Notes: generated by a model not told the origin, from the sequence alone. A stretch of DNA of 64,000 bases from Pelobium manganitolerans (GCF_003609575.1 NZ_MBTA01000002.1:1-64000), one strand, 5' to 3'; counted from the first letter of the stretch, positions 1 through 10,197 are shown. Made by a program: numbers and translations.

Positions 1-17
1 TTTTGTTAAAAAAATAT

Positions 18-30
18 ATGCAGCGCCGGC
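18..30 (-). other. 3' arm of the 16S rRNA processing stem
   Basis: This 13-base segment just past the 3' end of 16S is the exact reverse complement of positions 1660-1672 in the 16S leader. In the transcript the two arms can pair and loop out the whole 16S sequence. That is the classical RNase III processing arrangement. The pairing is seen directly; cleavage by RNase III is inferred. Confidence 0.75.
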
Positions 31-50
31 TTTTCCCCCGGGAGGGCCCT

Positions 51-1571
<1,521 letters not shown>

Positions 1572-1630
1572 TATAATGTTAAGTTAGACCTGACATCTCT
1601 GTCTGTCTGTTGTTTGTTCTGTCTGTCCTC

Positions 1631-1664
1631 CCGGCGGAGCGCCCCCTAGAGGGGCGCCCGCCGG
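1631..1664 (-). other. GC-rich hairpin in the 16S leader
   Basis: A strong stem-loop: ccggcg (1631-1636) pairs with cgccgg (1659-1664), and inside it gcgcccc (1639-1645) pairs with ggggcgc (1651-1657) around a five-base loop. Its foot overlaps the RNase III arm at 1660-1672, so hairpin and processing stem cannot both form fully. It may act as a folding intermediate in pre-rRNA. Confidence 0.6.
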
Positions 1665-1672
1665 CGCTGCAT
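1660..1672 (-). other. 5' arm of the 16S rRNA processing stem
   Basis: This is the leader-side partner of 18-30, a perfect 13-base reverse complement located about 90 bases upstream of the mature 16S 5' end. Confidence 0.75.
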
Positions 1673-1677
1673 GATAT

Positions 1678-1690
1678 CTTTTTAAAGAAC
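1678..1690 (-). promoter_or_regulatory. boxA-like antitermination element
   Basis: In RNA sense this reads GTTCTTTAAAAAG, close to the boxA core (TGCTCTTTAA) that recruits NusB/NusE in rRNA leaders. It lies between the rRNA promoters and the processing stem, where boxA is expected. The assignment rests on this short match only. Confidence 0.4.
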
Positions 1691-1789
1691 TTCCGTCCGG
1701 CGCATCCCTGCGCGGCCCTTTTTATCTTTCCCGCCCTCCCACTAAGGGAAGGCGTGTTTTCCTTGCTGTGTTCCCGCCGTTGCGGGGCG

Positions 1790-1820
1790 CAAACATACGG
1801 CTTTTTCTTTTCCCGGCCAA
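1790..1820 (-). promoter_or_regulatory. rRNA promoter P2
   Basis: On the minus strand there is TTG (1818-1820), a 20-base spacer and TATGTTTG (1790-1797), an exact match to the Bacteroidota housekeeping promoter pattern TTG-N20-TAnnTTTG. It lies about 220 bp upstream of mature 16S. The 14 bases from the TTTG onward (1780-1793) are nearly identical to the same region of P1. Confidence 0.75.
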
Positions 1821-1910
1821 AATTATTTTTTAATTTTTTTTTCCGGCCGTCCCCTCTCTGCCTTCCCTGCCCTGTTTCCGGTCTCCCGCAGACCTTGCGT
1901 TTGCGGAGTG

Positions 1911-1941
1911 CAAAGGTGCGATTCTTTTTCCCTTTTTGCAA
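1911..1941 (-). promoter_or_regulatory. rRNA promoter P1
   Basis: On the minus strand there is TTG (1939-1941), a 20-base spacer and CACCTTTG (1911-1918), one mismatch from TAnnTTTG. It is followed by TTTGCACTCCGCAA (1901-1914), which matches 12 of 14 bases of the P2 block. The stretch 1942-2170 between here and the next gene holds nothing else I can support. Confidence 0.65.
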
Positions 1942-2170
1942 GAAGGACCGCGTTTTATTTTCAGGTTTTCGCCTTCCATTTGCTTAACAGCCTGAATGTG
2001 TGGGAGAAAAAATTTAGTTTTTTTATGCTATTGTATCTCTATGCGAAACACAAGCGTATTAAATCTCAAAAGCACCTATGGAAAGTCAAGTTTTTGCAAC
2101 ATCGAAAATTGGATATTTAAAATAATTCGGTTTTTAGCTAAACTTACCATCAAAACAAATACATTATATT

Positions 2171-3184
2171 ATGCAAGCAATAGGTTTTAAAAAATCATTA
2201 GCCATTAAAGAAGAAAAAAGTTTTGAGGAGTTTGAGTTGCCGATCCCCTCGCCAGGATCAAAGGACTTATTAATAAAAATAAAGGCTATTGCCGTGAATC
2301 CTGTTGATTATAAAATCAGACAGAATAGCGCAAAAGACACAGAATTAGCCGAACCTAAAATTATCGGTTGGGATGCGGTAGGAATTGTAGAAGCTATTGG
2401 ACAGGACGTTGAGCTTTTTAAAATTGGGGATGAGGTTTTTTATGCCGGAGATATCACACGACCCGGATGCAATGCGACATACCAAGTGGTAGACGAACGT
2501 ATTGTTGCGCACAAACCAACATCACTTTCTGCAACTGAGGCGGCGAGTATGCCTTTAACAAGTTTAACCGCTTGGGAATTGCTGTTTGACCGAATGAACA
2601 TCACAAAAGAAAAAGATGCAGGGAAAACGCTGTTAATTATAGGTGGAGCTGGCGGTGTTGGTTCTATCGCCACACAAATAGCCAAACAAGTAGCGGGTTT
2701 AAAGGTGGTGTGTACGGCATCTAGAAAAGAGACTAGTGACTGGTGTTTGAAAATGGGCGCTGACGCCGTGGCAAATCATCAGGATTTAGTAAGCGAGTGT
2801 GAAAAAGCCGGTTTTATCGCGTTTGACTACATCGTGGACTTTGTAAATCTGAACCACTACTGGGATGATATGGTTACCTTAATAAAACCGCAGGGGCACA
2901 TCGGTTCAATAACCGGAAGCGACAAACCTATCGCTTTAAATAAACTGAAAAATAAAAGCGTTTCTTTTTCTTGGGAATTTATGTACACCCGCCCTATGTT
3001 TTCTACTGATGATATGATTGAACAACATCGTATCTTAAAAAACATCGCAGAATTATTAGACGACAAAAAAATCATCCCGACAACGAACACGGTTTTAAAC
3101 GGGTTTACGGTAGAAAATTTAAAACTAGCGCATGAGATGTTAGAATCGGGTACTGCAATAGGTAAAATTGTGATCAGCTTTTAA
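2171..3184 (+). CDS. zinc-type alcohol dehydrogenase-like (MDR family) oxidoreductase
   Basis: A 337-residue medium-chain dehydrogenase/reductase of the quinone-oxidoreductase branch, resembling the family often labelled zinc-binding alcohol dehydrogenase family (adh_fam_1). It has a GroES-like N-terminal domain followed by a Rossmann domain with GGAGGVG at residues 158-164 for NAD(P)H. The structural and catalytic zinc ligands of true alcohol dehydrogenases are not visible, so a zinc-free NADPH-dependent enone or quinone reductase is more likely. Length is normal for the family. It stands alone, divergent from the rRNA operon. In other genomes such genes often sit near HxlR regulators; none is seen here. 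The substrate cannot be told from sequence. Confidence 0.85.
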   Translation: MQAIGFKKSLAIKEEKSFEEFELPIPSPGSKDLLIKIKAIAVNPVDYKIRQNSAKDTELAEPKIIGWDAVGIVEAIGQDVELFKIGDEVFYAGDITRPGCNATYQVVDERIVAHKPTSLSATEAASMPLTSLTAWELLFDRMNITKEKDAGKTLLIIGGAGGVGSIATQIAKQVAGLKVVCTASRKETSDWCLKMGADAVANHQDLVSECEKAGFIAFDYIVDFVNLNHYWDDMVTLIKPQGHIGSITGSDKPIALNKLKNKSVSFSWEFMYTRPMFSTDDMIEQHRILKNIAELLDDKKIIPTTNTVLNGFTVENLKLAHEMLESGTAIGKIVISF

Positions 3185-3270
3185 CGTTAACAGGATTTCA
3201 ACCGAGCAGCCGGCAATTTAAAATCGCGCGAAAGCGAAGAATAAAAATCCAAAAGCATAAATTCGGGCCG

Positions 3271-4968
3271 ATGGAAAATAAAGAGATTTCTAAGCAATTT
3301 AAGCTGTTGGGGCAGTTGATGGAGCTGAATGAGGAGAACCCGTTCAAAATTAAATCAATCAATAACGCGTCTTTCAAAATAGACAAGCTGCCCTTTAAAC
3401 TTAAAGATAGGCCTTTAGCAGACTTAGAAAGCATAGAAGGAATAGGAAAAAGCACTGCACAAAAGATTGCCGAACTGCTGAGCACCGGAACGTTAAACGA
3501 GCTGGAAGTACTGAAAGACAATACGCCCGCGGGAATTTTAGAAATGCTTAGCGTTAAAGGTTTGGGTCCTAAAAAAATCAAAATTATTTGGGACCAATTA
3601 GGAATTGAGAATCTAGGCGAACTCTATTACGCCTGTAATGAAAACCGCCTGATTGAAGCGAAAGGCTTTGGCTATAAGACACAGGAAGAGATAAAAAATG
3701 CCATTGAATTTAAAATGGCAAACGCAGGACGTTATCTGTATGCTAAAATTGAAAGTATTGCAGAAAATTATCTTCAACTGTTTACAGAAAAGCTATCGGC
3801 AATAGATGCCGAAAGTAAAACCGCTTTGGCAGGAGATTTTAGACGTAAGTGCGAGATAGTAGAACAGCTGGATTATGTATTGGCTTGTAATGTTCCGCTA
3901 GAAAATGTGCTCACCTTATTTGACCCGCAACTTTTTGAAATTAGCCATGACGAAAAACGCATAAGCTTAAAAGACCATAGCGGGCTTAAGATAATATGCC
4001 ATACGTGTACGGCCGACGAATTTGCGTTTACCCTATTTGAATGCACCGGAAGCGCTGCGCACGTAAATGCGGTAAAAGCCTTGTTAAGCCCAGCACAAAA
4101 GTTTAGTAGCGAAAAAGAAATTTATGAGCGCGCGGGTTTGCAATTTATTGTTCCGGAACTGCGAGAAGGTGGAGACGAAATAGCATTAGCGCAAAAACAC
4201 CGCTTGCCTAAACTGATTGTTTTTGAAGATTTGCAAGGTGTTTTACACAACCACAGCACCTGGAGCGACGGTATCCATACCATTAAAGAAATGGCACTGT
4301 ATTGTAGAGACGAGCTGAATTTGTCGTATTTGGGGATATCGGACCACTCAAAAACAGCCGTTTACGCCGGAGGTTTAAGTATAGAGAAGGTAATAGCGCA
4401 ACATCAAGAAATTGACCAATTAAATGCAGAGCTGTCGCCTTTTAAAATTTTCAAGGGTATTGAATCTGATATTTTAAGCGATGGCAGTTTAGATTATCCG
4501 GAAGAAATATTGGCTACTTTTGATTTTGTGGTGGCATCTATCCACTCGGCCATGAAAATGGACGAAGAAAAAGCGACCGCGCGTTTGATTAAGGCGATTG
4601 AAAATCCATACACCACCATAGTAGGCCACCCCACCGGACGTTTATTGTTGAGCCGTTCCGGATACCCAGTGAATTTTAAAAAGGTGATTGATGCTTGTGC
4701 AGAGAACGGCGTGGCTATAGAGATTAACGCCAATCCGCTGCGTTTAGATTTGGATTGGCGCTGGCACCGTTACGCCCTTGAAAAAGGTGTTTTATTAACC
4801 ATAAACCCAGATGCTCACCGCAACGAGGGCTTTAGGGACATGCAATACGGGGTGCACATTGGCAGAAAAGGAGGCTTAAGCGCCGAAATGTGTTTAAATT
4901 CTTTTAATTTAGCCGATATTTCTGTTTTTTTTGAGCGGAAGAAAAACATCAATAAAATCTGTCTTTAA
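3271..4968 (+). CDS. polX: PolX-like protein: HhH, degenerate pol X domain and PHP phosphoesterase domain
   Basis: This 565-residue protein has the layout of bacterial PolX (family X polymerase plus 3'-5' exonuclease, base excision repair). Helix-hairpin-helix elements GIGKSTAQKI, GLGPKKIKII and GFGYKTQEEI lie at about residues 54-141. The polymerase palm follows. The C-terminal PHP domain starts near residue 320, with HNHSTWSDG at 326-334, GISDHS, GIESD, ASIHS, GHPTGR and NPDAH, so the metal-binding nuclease site looks intact. In the palm, the usual catalytic DxD after the GSxRR stretch is replaced: residues 188-201 read GDFRRKCEIVEQLD, giving Q-L-D where D-I-D is expected. Polymerase activity may therefore be lost while nuclease activity is kept. 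It is followed 20 bp later by the glycosyltransferase genes. Confidence 0.9.
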   Translation: MENKEISKQFKLLGQLMELNEENPFKIKSINNASFKIDKLPFKLKDRPLADLESIEGIGKSTAQKIAELLSTGTLNELEVLKDNTPAGILEMLSVKGLGPKKIKIIWDQLGIENLGELYYACNENRLIEAKGFGYKTQEEIKNAIEFKMANAGRYLYAKIESIAENYLQLFTEKLSAIDAESKTALAGDFRRKCEIVEQLDYVLACNVPLENVLTLFDPQLFEISHDEKRISLKDHSGLKIICHTCTADEFAFTLFECTGSAAHVNAVKALLSPAQKFSSEKEIYERAGLQFIVPELREGGDEIALAQKHRLPKLIVFEDLQGVLHNHSTWSDGIHTIKEMALYCRDELNLSYLGISDHSKTAVYAGGLSIEKVIAQHQEIDQLNAELSPFKIFKGIESDILSDGSLDYPEEILATFDFVVASIHSAMKMDEEKATARLIKAIENPYTTIVGHPTGRLLLSRSGYPVNFKKVIDACAENGVAIEINANPLRLDLDWRWHRYALEKGVLLTINPDAHRNEGFRDMQYGVHIGRKGGLSAEMCLNSFNLADISVFFERKKNINKICL

Positions 4969-4988
4969 GAGAAATTTATTGGACATCG

Positions 4989-5699
4989 ATGTACGAAGCA
5001 CTAGTAATAACACCTGTAAAAGACTCTTTGGCTACAACCTTAGATACCATTAAGGCGCTGGCAAAAAGCAGTGCTAAAATCAAACATATTGTTTTTAATG
5101 ACTTTAGCACAGAAGAGACAAAGACTGTTTTAACGACCAACTCGGCCAAATATGGTTTCGAGCTTATAAATTTAGAAGATATAACCACACACCCTTCACC
5201 TAATTACAAGCTTGTACTCCAAAAAGCACAAACCCGGGCGCAAGAAGAAAATGTTCCATTAATTATAGTTGAGTCAGACGTTTGCGTAAAACCCGATACC
5301 ATTCAGAAAATACTCGCATTTAGTAAAGATGCCGACAAAGCGGGAATGGTAGGGGCTGTAACAGTTGATGAATCAGGAACGGTAAATTTTCCGTATTTAA
5401 AATTTAAAACGAATAAAGTGCCGTATTTAAAAACTGAAAGAAGTTTAAGTTTCTGTTGCACCTTATTAACAACAGATTTTTTAAACGCATATTCTTTTTT
5501 AGATTTAGATGCCAGCAAAGATTGGTTCGACGTCTTTATCTCCCGCCAGTCTGTAAAAATGGGGTTTAACAATTATATTCTGTTAAACGTTCCGGTATTG
5601 CATCAGCCACACGGCAGCCGGCCGTGGAAACAGCTAAAATATACAAACCCATTAAAGTATTACTTTCTAAAGCTAATTAATAAGCGAGATAAAATATAG
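4989..5699 (+). CDS. family 2-like glycosyltransferase
   Basis: A 236-residue GT-A fold protein that probably transfers a sugar from a nucleotide sugar. The start resembles GT2 enzymes (ITPVKDS, then NDFSTEE), and an acidic triad ESD at residues 95-97 sits where the metal-binding DxD motif is found. There are no membrane segments, so it is likely cytoplasmic. It begins 20 bp after polX and ends 3 bp before the next gene, forming a unit with two other polysaccharide-type genes. It is shorter than many GT2 proteins. The acceptor is unknown. Confidence 0.7.
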   Translation: MYEALVITPVKDSLATTLDTIKALAKSSAKIKHIVFNDFSTEETKTVLTTNSAKYGFELINLEDITTHPSPNYKLVLQKAQTRAQEENVPLIIVESDVCVKPDTIQKILAFSKDADKAGMVGAVTVDESGTVNFPYLKFKTNKVPYLKTERSLSFCCTLLTTDFLNAYSFLDLDASKDWFDVFISRQSVKMGFNNYILLNVPVLHQPHGSRPWKQLKYTNPLKYYFLKLINKRDKI

Positions 5700-5702
5700 T
5701 AG

Positions 5703-6518
5703 ATGACAGATTATTGCATATTTATAAATTATAGCAATTCTGTCGAATTTGCATATCCCGAAAGAGCTTTCATCTCAGAGCTTAGTAAAATATTTACTAA
5801 GGTGATTGTTACCTCTAATAATGCTATCGAACCGTCACTATTGAATGAAAACGTATCTGTTATTGTTGTTAAAAATGAAGGGTATGACTTAGGCATGTTT
5901 TACAAAGCGCTTAAAACAATCAACTTGCAAAACGCCTCGCGGATAGCTTTAATTAATAATAGCAATATTTTGTTAGGCGATTTGAAAGGTGTTTTTGAAA
6001 AAGGCGCTAAATTAAAAGCCCCGTTTTGGGGATTAATAGATTCTTACGAGAAACCTTGGTTTTCGACACACATAAACAATCACCACTTGCAAAGCCATTT
6101 TTTAGTATGGGAAAAACAAGCGATATCTTTATTACATAATTATTTAGAATCTATAAACATCCATGATTTTTTTGCAGAGCATGATCAAAAAAAATTACGC
6201 AGAAAGGTTATAAACGAATGGGAGATTGGTTTGTCTAGATACTTCGTAACACAAGGATTTATATTGAGTTCGGTTTTTGAGCATGCTGAACTTGTCAAAA
6301 ATTACAAACACAAAGTGCCAAAAAATTTCACCATGGCAGATCCTGAGTGGCTGTTAAAAAACAGCTATCCTTTTTTAAAGAAGAAATTCGTGCAAAAACA
6401 AAATTTTCTTAAAACTTTGTTTCATCCTAATAAAAACTGGAAAAACTTAATCTGCACTTATAATTCGTCATCTGTAAAAACGGATGCGCTTATACATTAT
6501 TTTTCAAACAAAATCTAA
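5703..6518 (+). CDS. RgpF-like (rhamnan synthesis F) glycosyltransferase
   Basis: A 271-residue protein with features of the rhamnan synthesis protein F family: NEGYDLGMFYKAL from residue 58 (the family pattern N-x-G-x-D), then ALINNSN and FWGLIDS. RgpF proteins take part in building rhamnose-containing cell-wall polysaccharides in streptococci, but the family is broad and the sugar here is unknown. It starts 3 bp after the GT2-like gene, so it is almost certainly in the same transcript. It has no signal peptide or membrane helix. Confidence 0.7.
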   Translation: MTDYCIFINYSNSVEFAYPERAFISELSKIFTKVIVTSNNAIEPSLLNENVSVIVVKNEGYDLGMFYKALKTINLQNASRIALINNSNILLGDLKGVFEKGAKLKAPFWGLIDSYEKPWFSTHINNHHLQSHFLVWEKQAISLLHNYLESINIHDFFAEHDQKKLRRKVINEWEIGLSRYFVTQGFILSSVFEHAELVKNYKHKVPKNFTMADPEWLLKNSYPFLKKKFVQKQNFLKTLFHPNKNWKNLICTYNSSSVKTDALIHYFSNKI

Positions 6519-6555
6519 TCTATTGAAAACTACAGAGAGGGGAAAAATATTCGTA

Positions 6556-7335
6556 ATGTACTATAAAGCAGGCACTATCCTTCCTTTAGAAGATATGTAC
6601 CTCCCCCTATTTTGTGGAACGTTGCCAATTAAAGATACTTTAGGTTTTTTGAAAGACGATACCGGTGAGAATATCTCGTCTAAAAATGAGTTTTACAGCG
6701 AACTCACCGGCACATTTTGGGTATGGAAAAACACAAACTTACCTTTCACCGGTGTCTGTCATTATCGAAGATATTTTACTGTCTCTCCAGAGCCTTGGTA
6801 CTTGAAGCTGAAATACATTCTTTTTCATCCGTTTAAAACGCAGGTAGGCCCCAATCCGCTCATTTATACAAAAAATACTAAAAAGTGGATTCCTAAAATT
6901 CTAAACTTTGATCAAACCCGGCTCATCTTAGATGATTACGATGTCATCCTGCCCGTTCCTAGAAAATTCAGATATTCTATTCGCACGCACTATTCTAAAT
7001 ATCACGATGTCAATGATTTAAACATCCTTGAAAAGATAATAATAAAAGATTATCCCGAGATGGCGGACACTTTACAAGACGTGTTAAATGGAAATATTTT
7101 GTACGGCAACAACATGTTTGTAATGAAAGAAGCAAGATATCGTGATTTTATGCAGTGGTGGTTCGACGTACTGTTTAAGTTTGAGCAATCTGTGGATTTA
7201 GAAAGTTATAAAGGTTACCAAAGAAGAATTTTAGGTTTTATTGCCGAACGAACTCTCACACTTTGGATGATACATAATAATCTTAAAATAAAAGAGTTAC
7301 AACTGATATATTTTAAAAAATTCAAAAAGGAATAA
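6556..7335 (+). CDS. DUF4422 (capsular polysaccharide type) glycosyltransferase
   Basis: This protein of about 259 residues carries the DUF4422 hallmark HYRRYF at residues 69-74, preceded by GVC, plus a later NNMFVM segment. DUF4422 proteins occur in capsule and surface-polysaccharide clusters and are thought to be glycosyltransferases. An in-frame ATG at 6484 would overlap the previous gene by 35 bp; I chose 6556 because a purine-rich gagaggggaaaa lies just upstream and the protein then begins in the conserved way. It is third in a run of three, with no polymerase or flippase gene nearby. Confidence 0.75.
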   Translation: MYYKAGTILPLEDMYLPLFCGTLPIKDTLGFLKDDTGENISSKNEFYSELTGTFWVWKNTNLPFTGVCHYRRYFTVSPEPWYLKLKYILFHPFKTQVGPNPLIYTKNTKKWIPKILNFDQTRLILDDYDVILPVPRKFRYSIRTHYSKYHDVNDLNILEKIIIKDYPEMADTLQDVLNGNILYGNNMFVMKEARYRDFMQWWFDVLFKFEQSVDLESYKGYQRRILGFIAERTLTLWMIHNNLKIKELQLIYFKKFKKE

Positions 7336-7370
7336 TCGCATAATCTCCATTAATCAACCTTTGAAAACCC

Positions 7371-7868
7371 ATGGCAAAACAAATTTTATTAATCCGCCAC
7401 GCAAAATCCGACTGGAGCAATGGCAGTAATAGCGACTTTAACCGTCCGCTTAACCCACGTGGTTTGCGTGACAGTGTAGATATGGCTTCCCGGCTGAACA
7501 TGCAGCACTTGGTCCCGCAAAAGTTGGTAAGCAGCCCTGCCTTGCGTGCGGCAACAACCTGCCAACTGATGGCGCAAACCTGGCATAGGAATTTAAGCGA
7601 AATTCAGTTTGAAGCAAGCATTTATGAGGCAAATGTAACCGCGCTGTTAGATGTTATTAACGCCTTGGATGACGAAGATGATCTCGTGGCTCTTTTTGGC
7701 CATAATAATGGCATTACCGATTTGGCTGTGTATCTAAGCGATGCCGATTTATTCAATATCCCAACCTGCGGTGTAGCTTTAATACAATTTCCTTTTGATA
7801 GCTGGGCAATGGTTAGCAAACACACGGGTAATCTTTTGATGTACGATTTCCCAAAAAACGAGGGCTAA
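7371..7868 (+). CDS. sixA: SixA-like phosphohistidine phosphatase
   Basis: A 165-residue histidine phosphatase superfamily protein. The catalytic RHAKSDW begins at residue 9 (H10 would be the phospho-accepting histidine), a second arginine lies in SSPALRA, and the second histidine in LFGHNNG. This short architecture matches SixA, which removes phosphate from histidine phosphotransfer proteins in E. coli. The Bacteroidota target is not established. It ends with a 4-bp convergent overlap with dprA. Confidence 0.85.
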   Translation: MAKQILLIRHAKSDWSNGSNSDFNRPLNPRGLRDSVDMASRLNMQHLVPQKLVSSPALRAATTCQLMAQTWHRNLSEIQFEASIYEANVTALLDVINALDDEDDLVALFGHNNGITDLAVYLSDADLFNIPTCGVALIQFPFDSWAMVSKHTGNLLMYDFPKNEG

Positions 7869-8953
7869 TTTAAGCGGTAAACACGCCCGGGAAGCGCAAT
7901 GATTACGGCTTGCATTTCTAAATTTAACAACAGCATAGCCAGTTTGCTTTGTGGCATGTCTAACTTTATCTGTAAATCATCTATGGCTATACTTTCTGCC
8001 TGGCGGATTGTTTTTACAATAGCCTGTTCATCTTTACTTAAATCTAAAAACAGCTTTGGTGCTGCCTTTTGCTCTGCCGGCTTTTCGCTATGCCAGCCCA
8101 TAATGTATTCTACATCCTCTGGCCCGGTGATTAAATTGGCGCGGTTGGTTTTAATCAAAAAGTTGCATCCTTCAGAAAACTCATCATCTATCCTACCCGG
8201 CAAAGCAAAAACATCTTTATTGTAAGAGTTGGCAATCTCCGCCGTAATTAAAGCGCCTCCTTTTTTAGCTGCTTCCACTACAATAACCGCATCGGCCATG
8301 CCAGCAATAATCCTGTTCCTTTTTGGGAAATTTTGTTTATCCGGATTGGTTTGCGAAGGAAATTCGGTTAATAAGCCACCGTTTATCAACATTTGTTCGG
8401 CAACGGGACGGTGTAACGCTGGGTAAATCCGATCTAAGCCATGCCCTAGAACCCCAATTGTGCTTTGTTTATTCTGCAGAGCAGATTTGTGCGCCGCCAC
8501 ATCAATACCGTAAGCTAAACCGCTTACAATTAAAGGTTGGTGTACTTTTAATCCGGCAATCAAACTTTCGCAAAATGCCCTACCGTAGGCGCTTGCATTG
8601 CGAGTGCCCACAACAGCTATAACTTTTTGATTGTTCAAATTTGCCGAACCTTTGAAATAAAGCATGGCCGGCGCATCTATACAGTTTTTTAAACGTTTTG
8701 GATAATTTGCATCGGTATAAAAAAGGGGCTGTATCTTGTATTTATCGATGAAGAGCAATTCTTCTTCTGCACGCTTAAAAGCTTGGTGACTAACAATGGC
8801 TTCCGCAGTTTTTGGCCCTATGCCTGGGATTTTTTCAAGGACGTGTTTTTTAGTGGCAAAAATCTCTTCTACCCCGCCACAATAGCTCATTAAATTTTTA
8901 ATGGTAATATCGCCAATGCCTTTTATAAACGTAAGTGCAATCTGCTGTAACAT
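7865..8953 (-). CDS. dprA: DNA-processing protein DprA (Smf)
   Basis: A 362-residue DprA, which binds incoming single-stranded DNA during natural transformation and loads RecA. An N-terminal helix-hairpin-helix region (IPGIGPKTAEAI) is followed by the Rossmann-like DNA-binding fold with VGTR at 114-117, the SGLAYGID segment, PKRNRIIAG and GGALITAE. A C-terminal winged-helix region follows. Length is typical. It starts 7 bp after rsmG, so it is the last gene of the glycosyltransferase-sigma-rsmG-dprA unit. Confidence 0.95.
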   Translation of the reverse strand: MLQQIALTFIKGIGDITIKNLMSYCGGVEEIFATKKHVLEKIPGIGPKTAEAIVSHQAFKRAEEELLFIDKYKIQPLFYTDANYPKRLKNCIDAPAMLYFKGSANLNNQKVIAVVGTRNASAYGRAFCESLIAGLKVHQPLIVSGLAYGIDVAAHKSALQNKQSTIGVLGHGLDRIYPALHRPVAEQMLINGGLLTEFPSQTNPDKQNFPKRNRIIAGMADAVIVVEAAKKGGALITAEIANSYNKDVFALPGRIDDEFSEGCNFLIKTNRANLITGPEDVEYIMGWHSEKPAEQKAAPKLFLDLSKDEQAIVKTIRQAESIAIDDLQIKLDMPQSKLAMLLLNLEMQAVIIALPGRVYRLN

Positions 8954-8960
8954 TGGTTTT

Positions 8961-9593
8961 TTACTGAGCAGGGAAGTAAACTACATACTTGGTCTCAAAA
9001 AACTCCGATTTGAAATAATCGCTTAGGGGAAACAGTTGAATGTTTTTTAATTCAGATTCCGATAACTCTTCCTGCAAATCGCCTCCTTTAAGATAAAACA
9101 CGCCATTTTTGAAGTCGCCGGTCCCGCCCTTTTTAAATTTATCTTTCACCCAAGGGTAAAAGTCTTTGAGCTTTGTAACTGCTCTGGAAACCACAAAATC
9201 AAACTTTTGATCCACCTGCTCGGCCCGGCTGTGCACAGCTTTTAAGTTTTTAAGCCCAACGGCAGTTGCCACCTCATTCACCACTTTTATCTTCTTTCCG
9301 ATAGAATCTACCAGCAAAAAATTAGTTTCGGGGAAAAGAATAGCCAATGGCACACCCGGAAAACCGCCACCCGTGCCCACATCCATGACATGCTGGCCTG
9401 GTAGAAAAGAAAAAATCTTGGCAATGCCCAAAGAATGCAGAATATGGCGCTCGTACAGCTGATCTATATCTTTACGGCTAATAACGTTGATTTGCGAATT
9501 CCAAGTCTGGTAAAGTTCAAACAGCTGATCAAACTGTTGGATTTGTTGGGCACTTAAATCTGGAAAATACTGTTGGATTAAACTAGAAGTCAC
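8961..9593 (-). CDS. rsmG: 16S rRNA (guanine-527-N7)-methyltransferase
   Basis: This 210-residue SAM-dependent methyltransferase modifies G527 of 16S rRNA in the decoding region. The SAM-binding glycine-rich loop DVGTGGGFPG is at residues 71-80, followed by FLLVDSIGKK and the family's VSRAV segment. Loss of this enzyme gives low-level streptomycin resistance in other bacteria. Its start overlaps the sigma factor gene by 11 bp, pointing to coupled translation. Confidence 0.95.
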   Translation of the reverse strand: MTSSLIQQYFPDLSAQQIQQFDQLFELYQTWNSQINVISRKDIDQLYERHILHSLGIAKIFSFLPGQHVMDVGTGGGFPGVPLAILFPETNFLLVDSIGKKIKVVNEVATAVGLKNLKAVHSRAEQVDQKFDFVVSRAVTKLKDFYPWVKDKFKKGGTGDFKNGVFYLKGGDLQEELSESELKNIQLFPLSDYFKSEFFETKYVVYFPAQ

Positions 9594-10197
9594 TTTTTTG
9601 GCTTTTTTTTCTGCGGCTTAAAATATTGGACAACAAATCTCGGCCCCTAAACAATTGTGCTTTCACGGTGCCCAATGGTAAATCCATTTGCTCTGCTATT
9701 TCTTCGTAAGATAGCTCATCAAAATATCTTAAAATAATAAGCGTGCGGTAGCGTGTGGGCAGTTTGTCAATGATTTCTTTGAGCTGTTCGGTCTGTTGCT
9801 TTTTTATGGAATGCTCTTCGGGGTTTAGCACATCGCTTTTTATCTCGTAAACTTTATCATCAGCGCCATCTGAGCCTATGCTATCAATAGATGTGGTGCT
9901 TATTTTCTTTTTTCGGATAAAATCAATGCTTCCGTTAGTGGCAATGCGAAACAGCCAAGTGCTAAAAGCAAAATCGGGCCGGTATTTATCTAAATTTTCA
10001 AAAGCCTTGGCAAAGGTAGTTACGGTAATGTCCATGGCATCGTCTTTATTATTTACCATTTTTAACACCATAAAAAAAATGGAATCCTTGTAACGTTGCA
10101 TCAACTCGGCATAAGCCTTTTGGTTGCCTTCTTTGGCTTTTTCTACCAAAGAAAAGTCGTTTTTTGCATTGTCTGAGAAATTCGGATTTATTTCCAT
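9583..10197 (-). CDS. ECF-type RNA polymerase sigma factor
   Basis: A 204-residue sigma-70 family protein with region 2 (core binding and -10 recognition, with FSTWLFRIATN near residue 80) and region 4 (LPTRYRTLIILRYFDELSYEEIAEQ split over a helix-turn-helix, then GTVKAQLFRGR). No anti-sigma gene adjoins it, unlike the FecI-type factor at 29 kb. It overlaps the upstream glycosyltransferase by 10 bp and rsmG by 11 bp. It is probably a general envelope or growth-linked sigma factor; the regulon is unknown. Confidence 0.9.
   Translation of the reverse strand: MEINPNFSDNAKNDFSLVEKAKEGNQKAYAELMQRYKDSIFFMVLKMVNNKDDAMDITVTTFAKAFENLDKYRPDFAFSTWLFRIATNGSIDFIRKKKISTTSIDSIGSDGADDKVYEIKSDVLNPEEHSIKKQQTEQLKEIIDKLPTRYRTLIILRYFDELSYEEIAEQMDLPLGTVKAQLFRGRDLLSNILSRRKKSQKSDF

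Noticed and set aside
2000-2120. Remnant HxlR-type regulator upstream of the MDR oxidoreductase
   Set aside because: The small frames there show no helix-turn-helix pattern.
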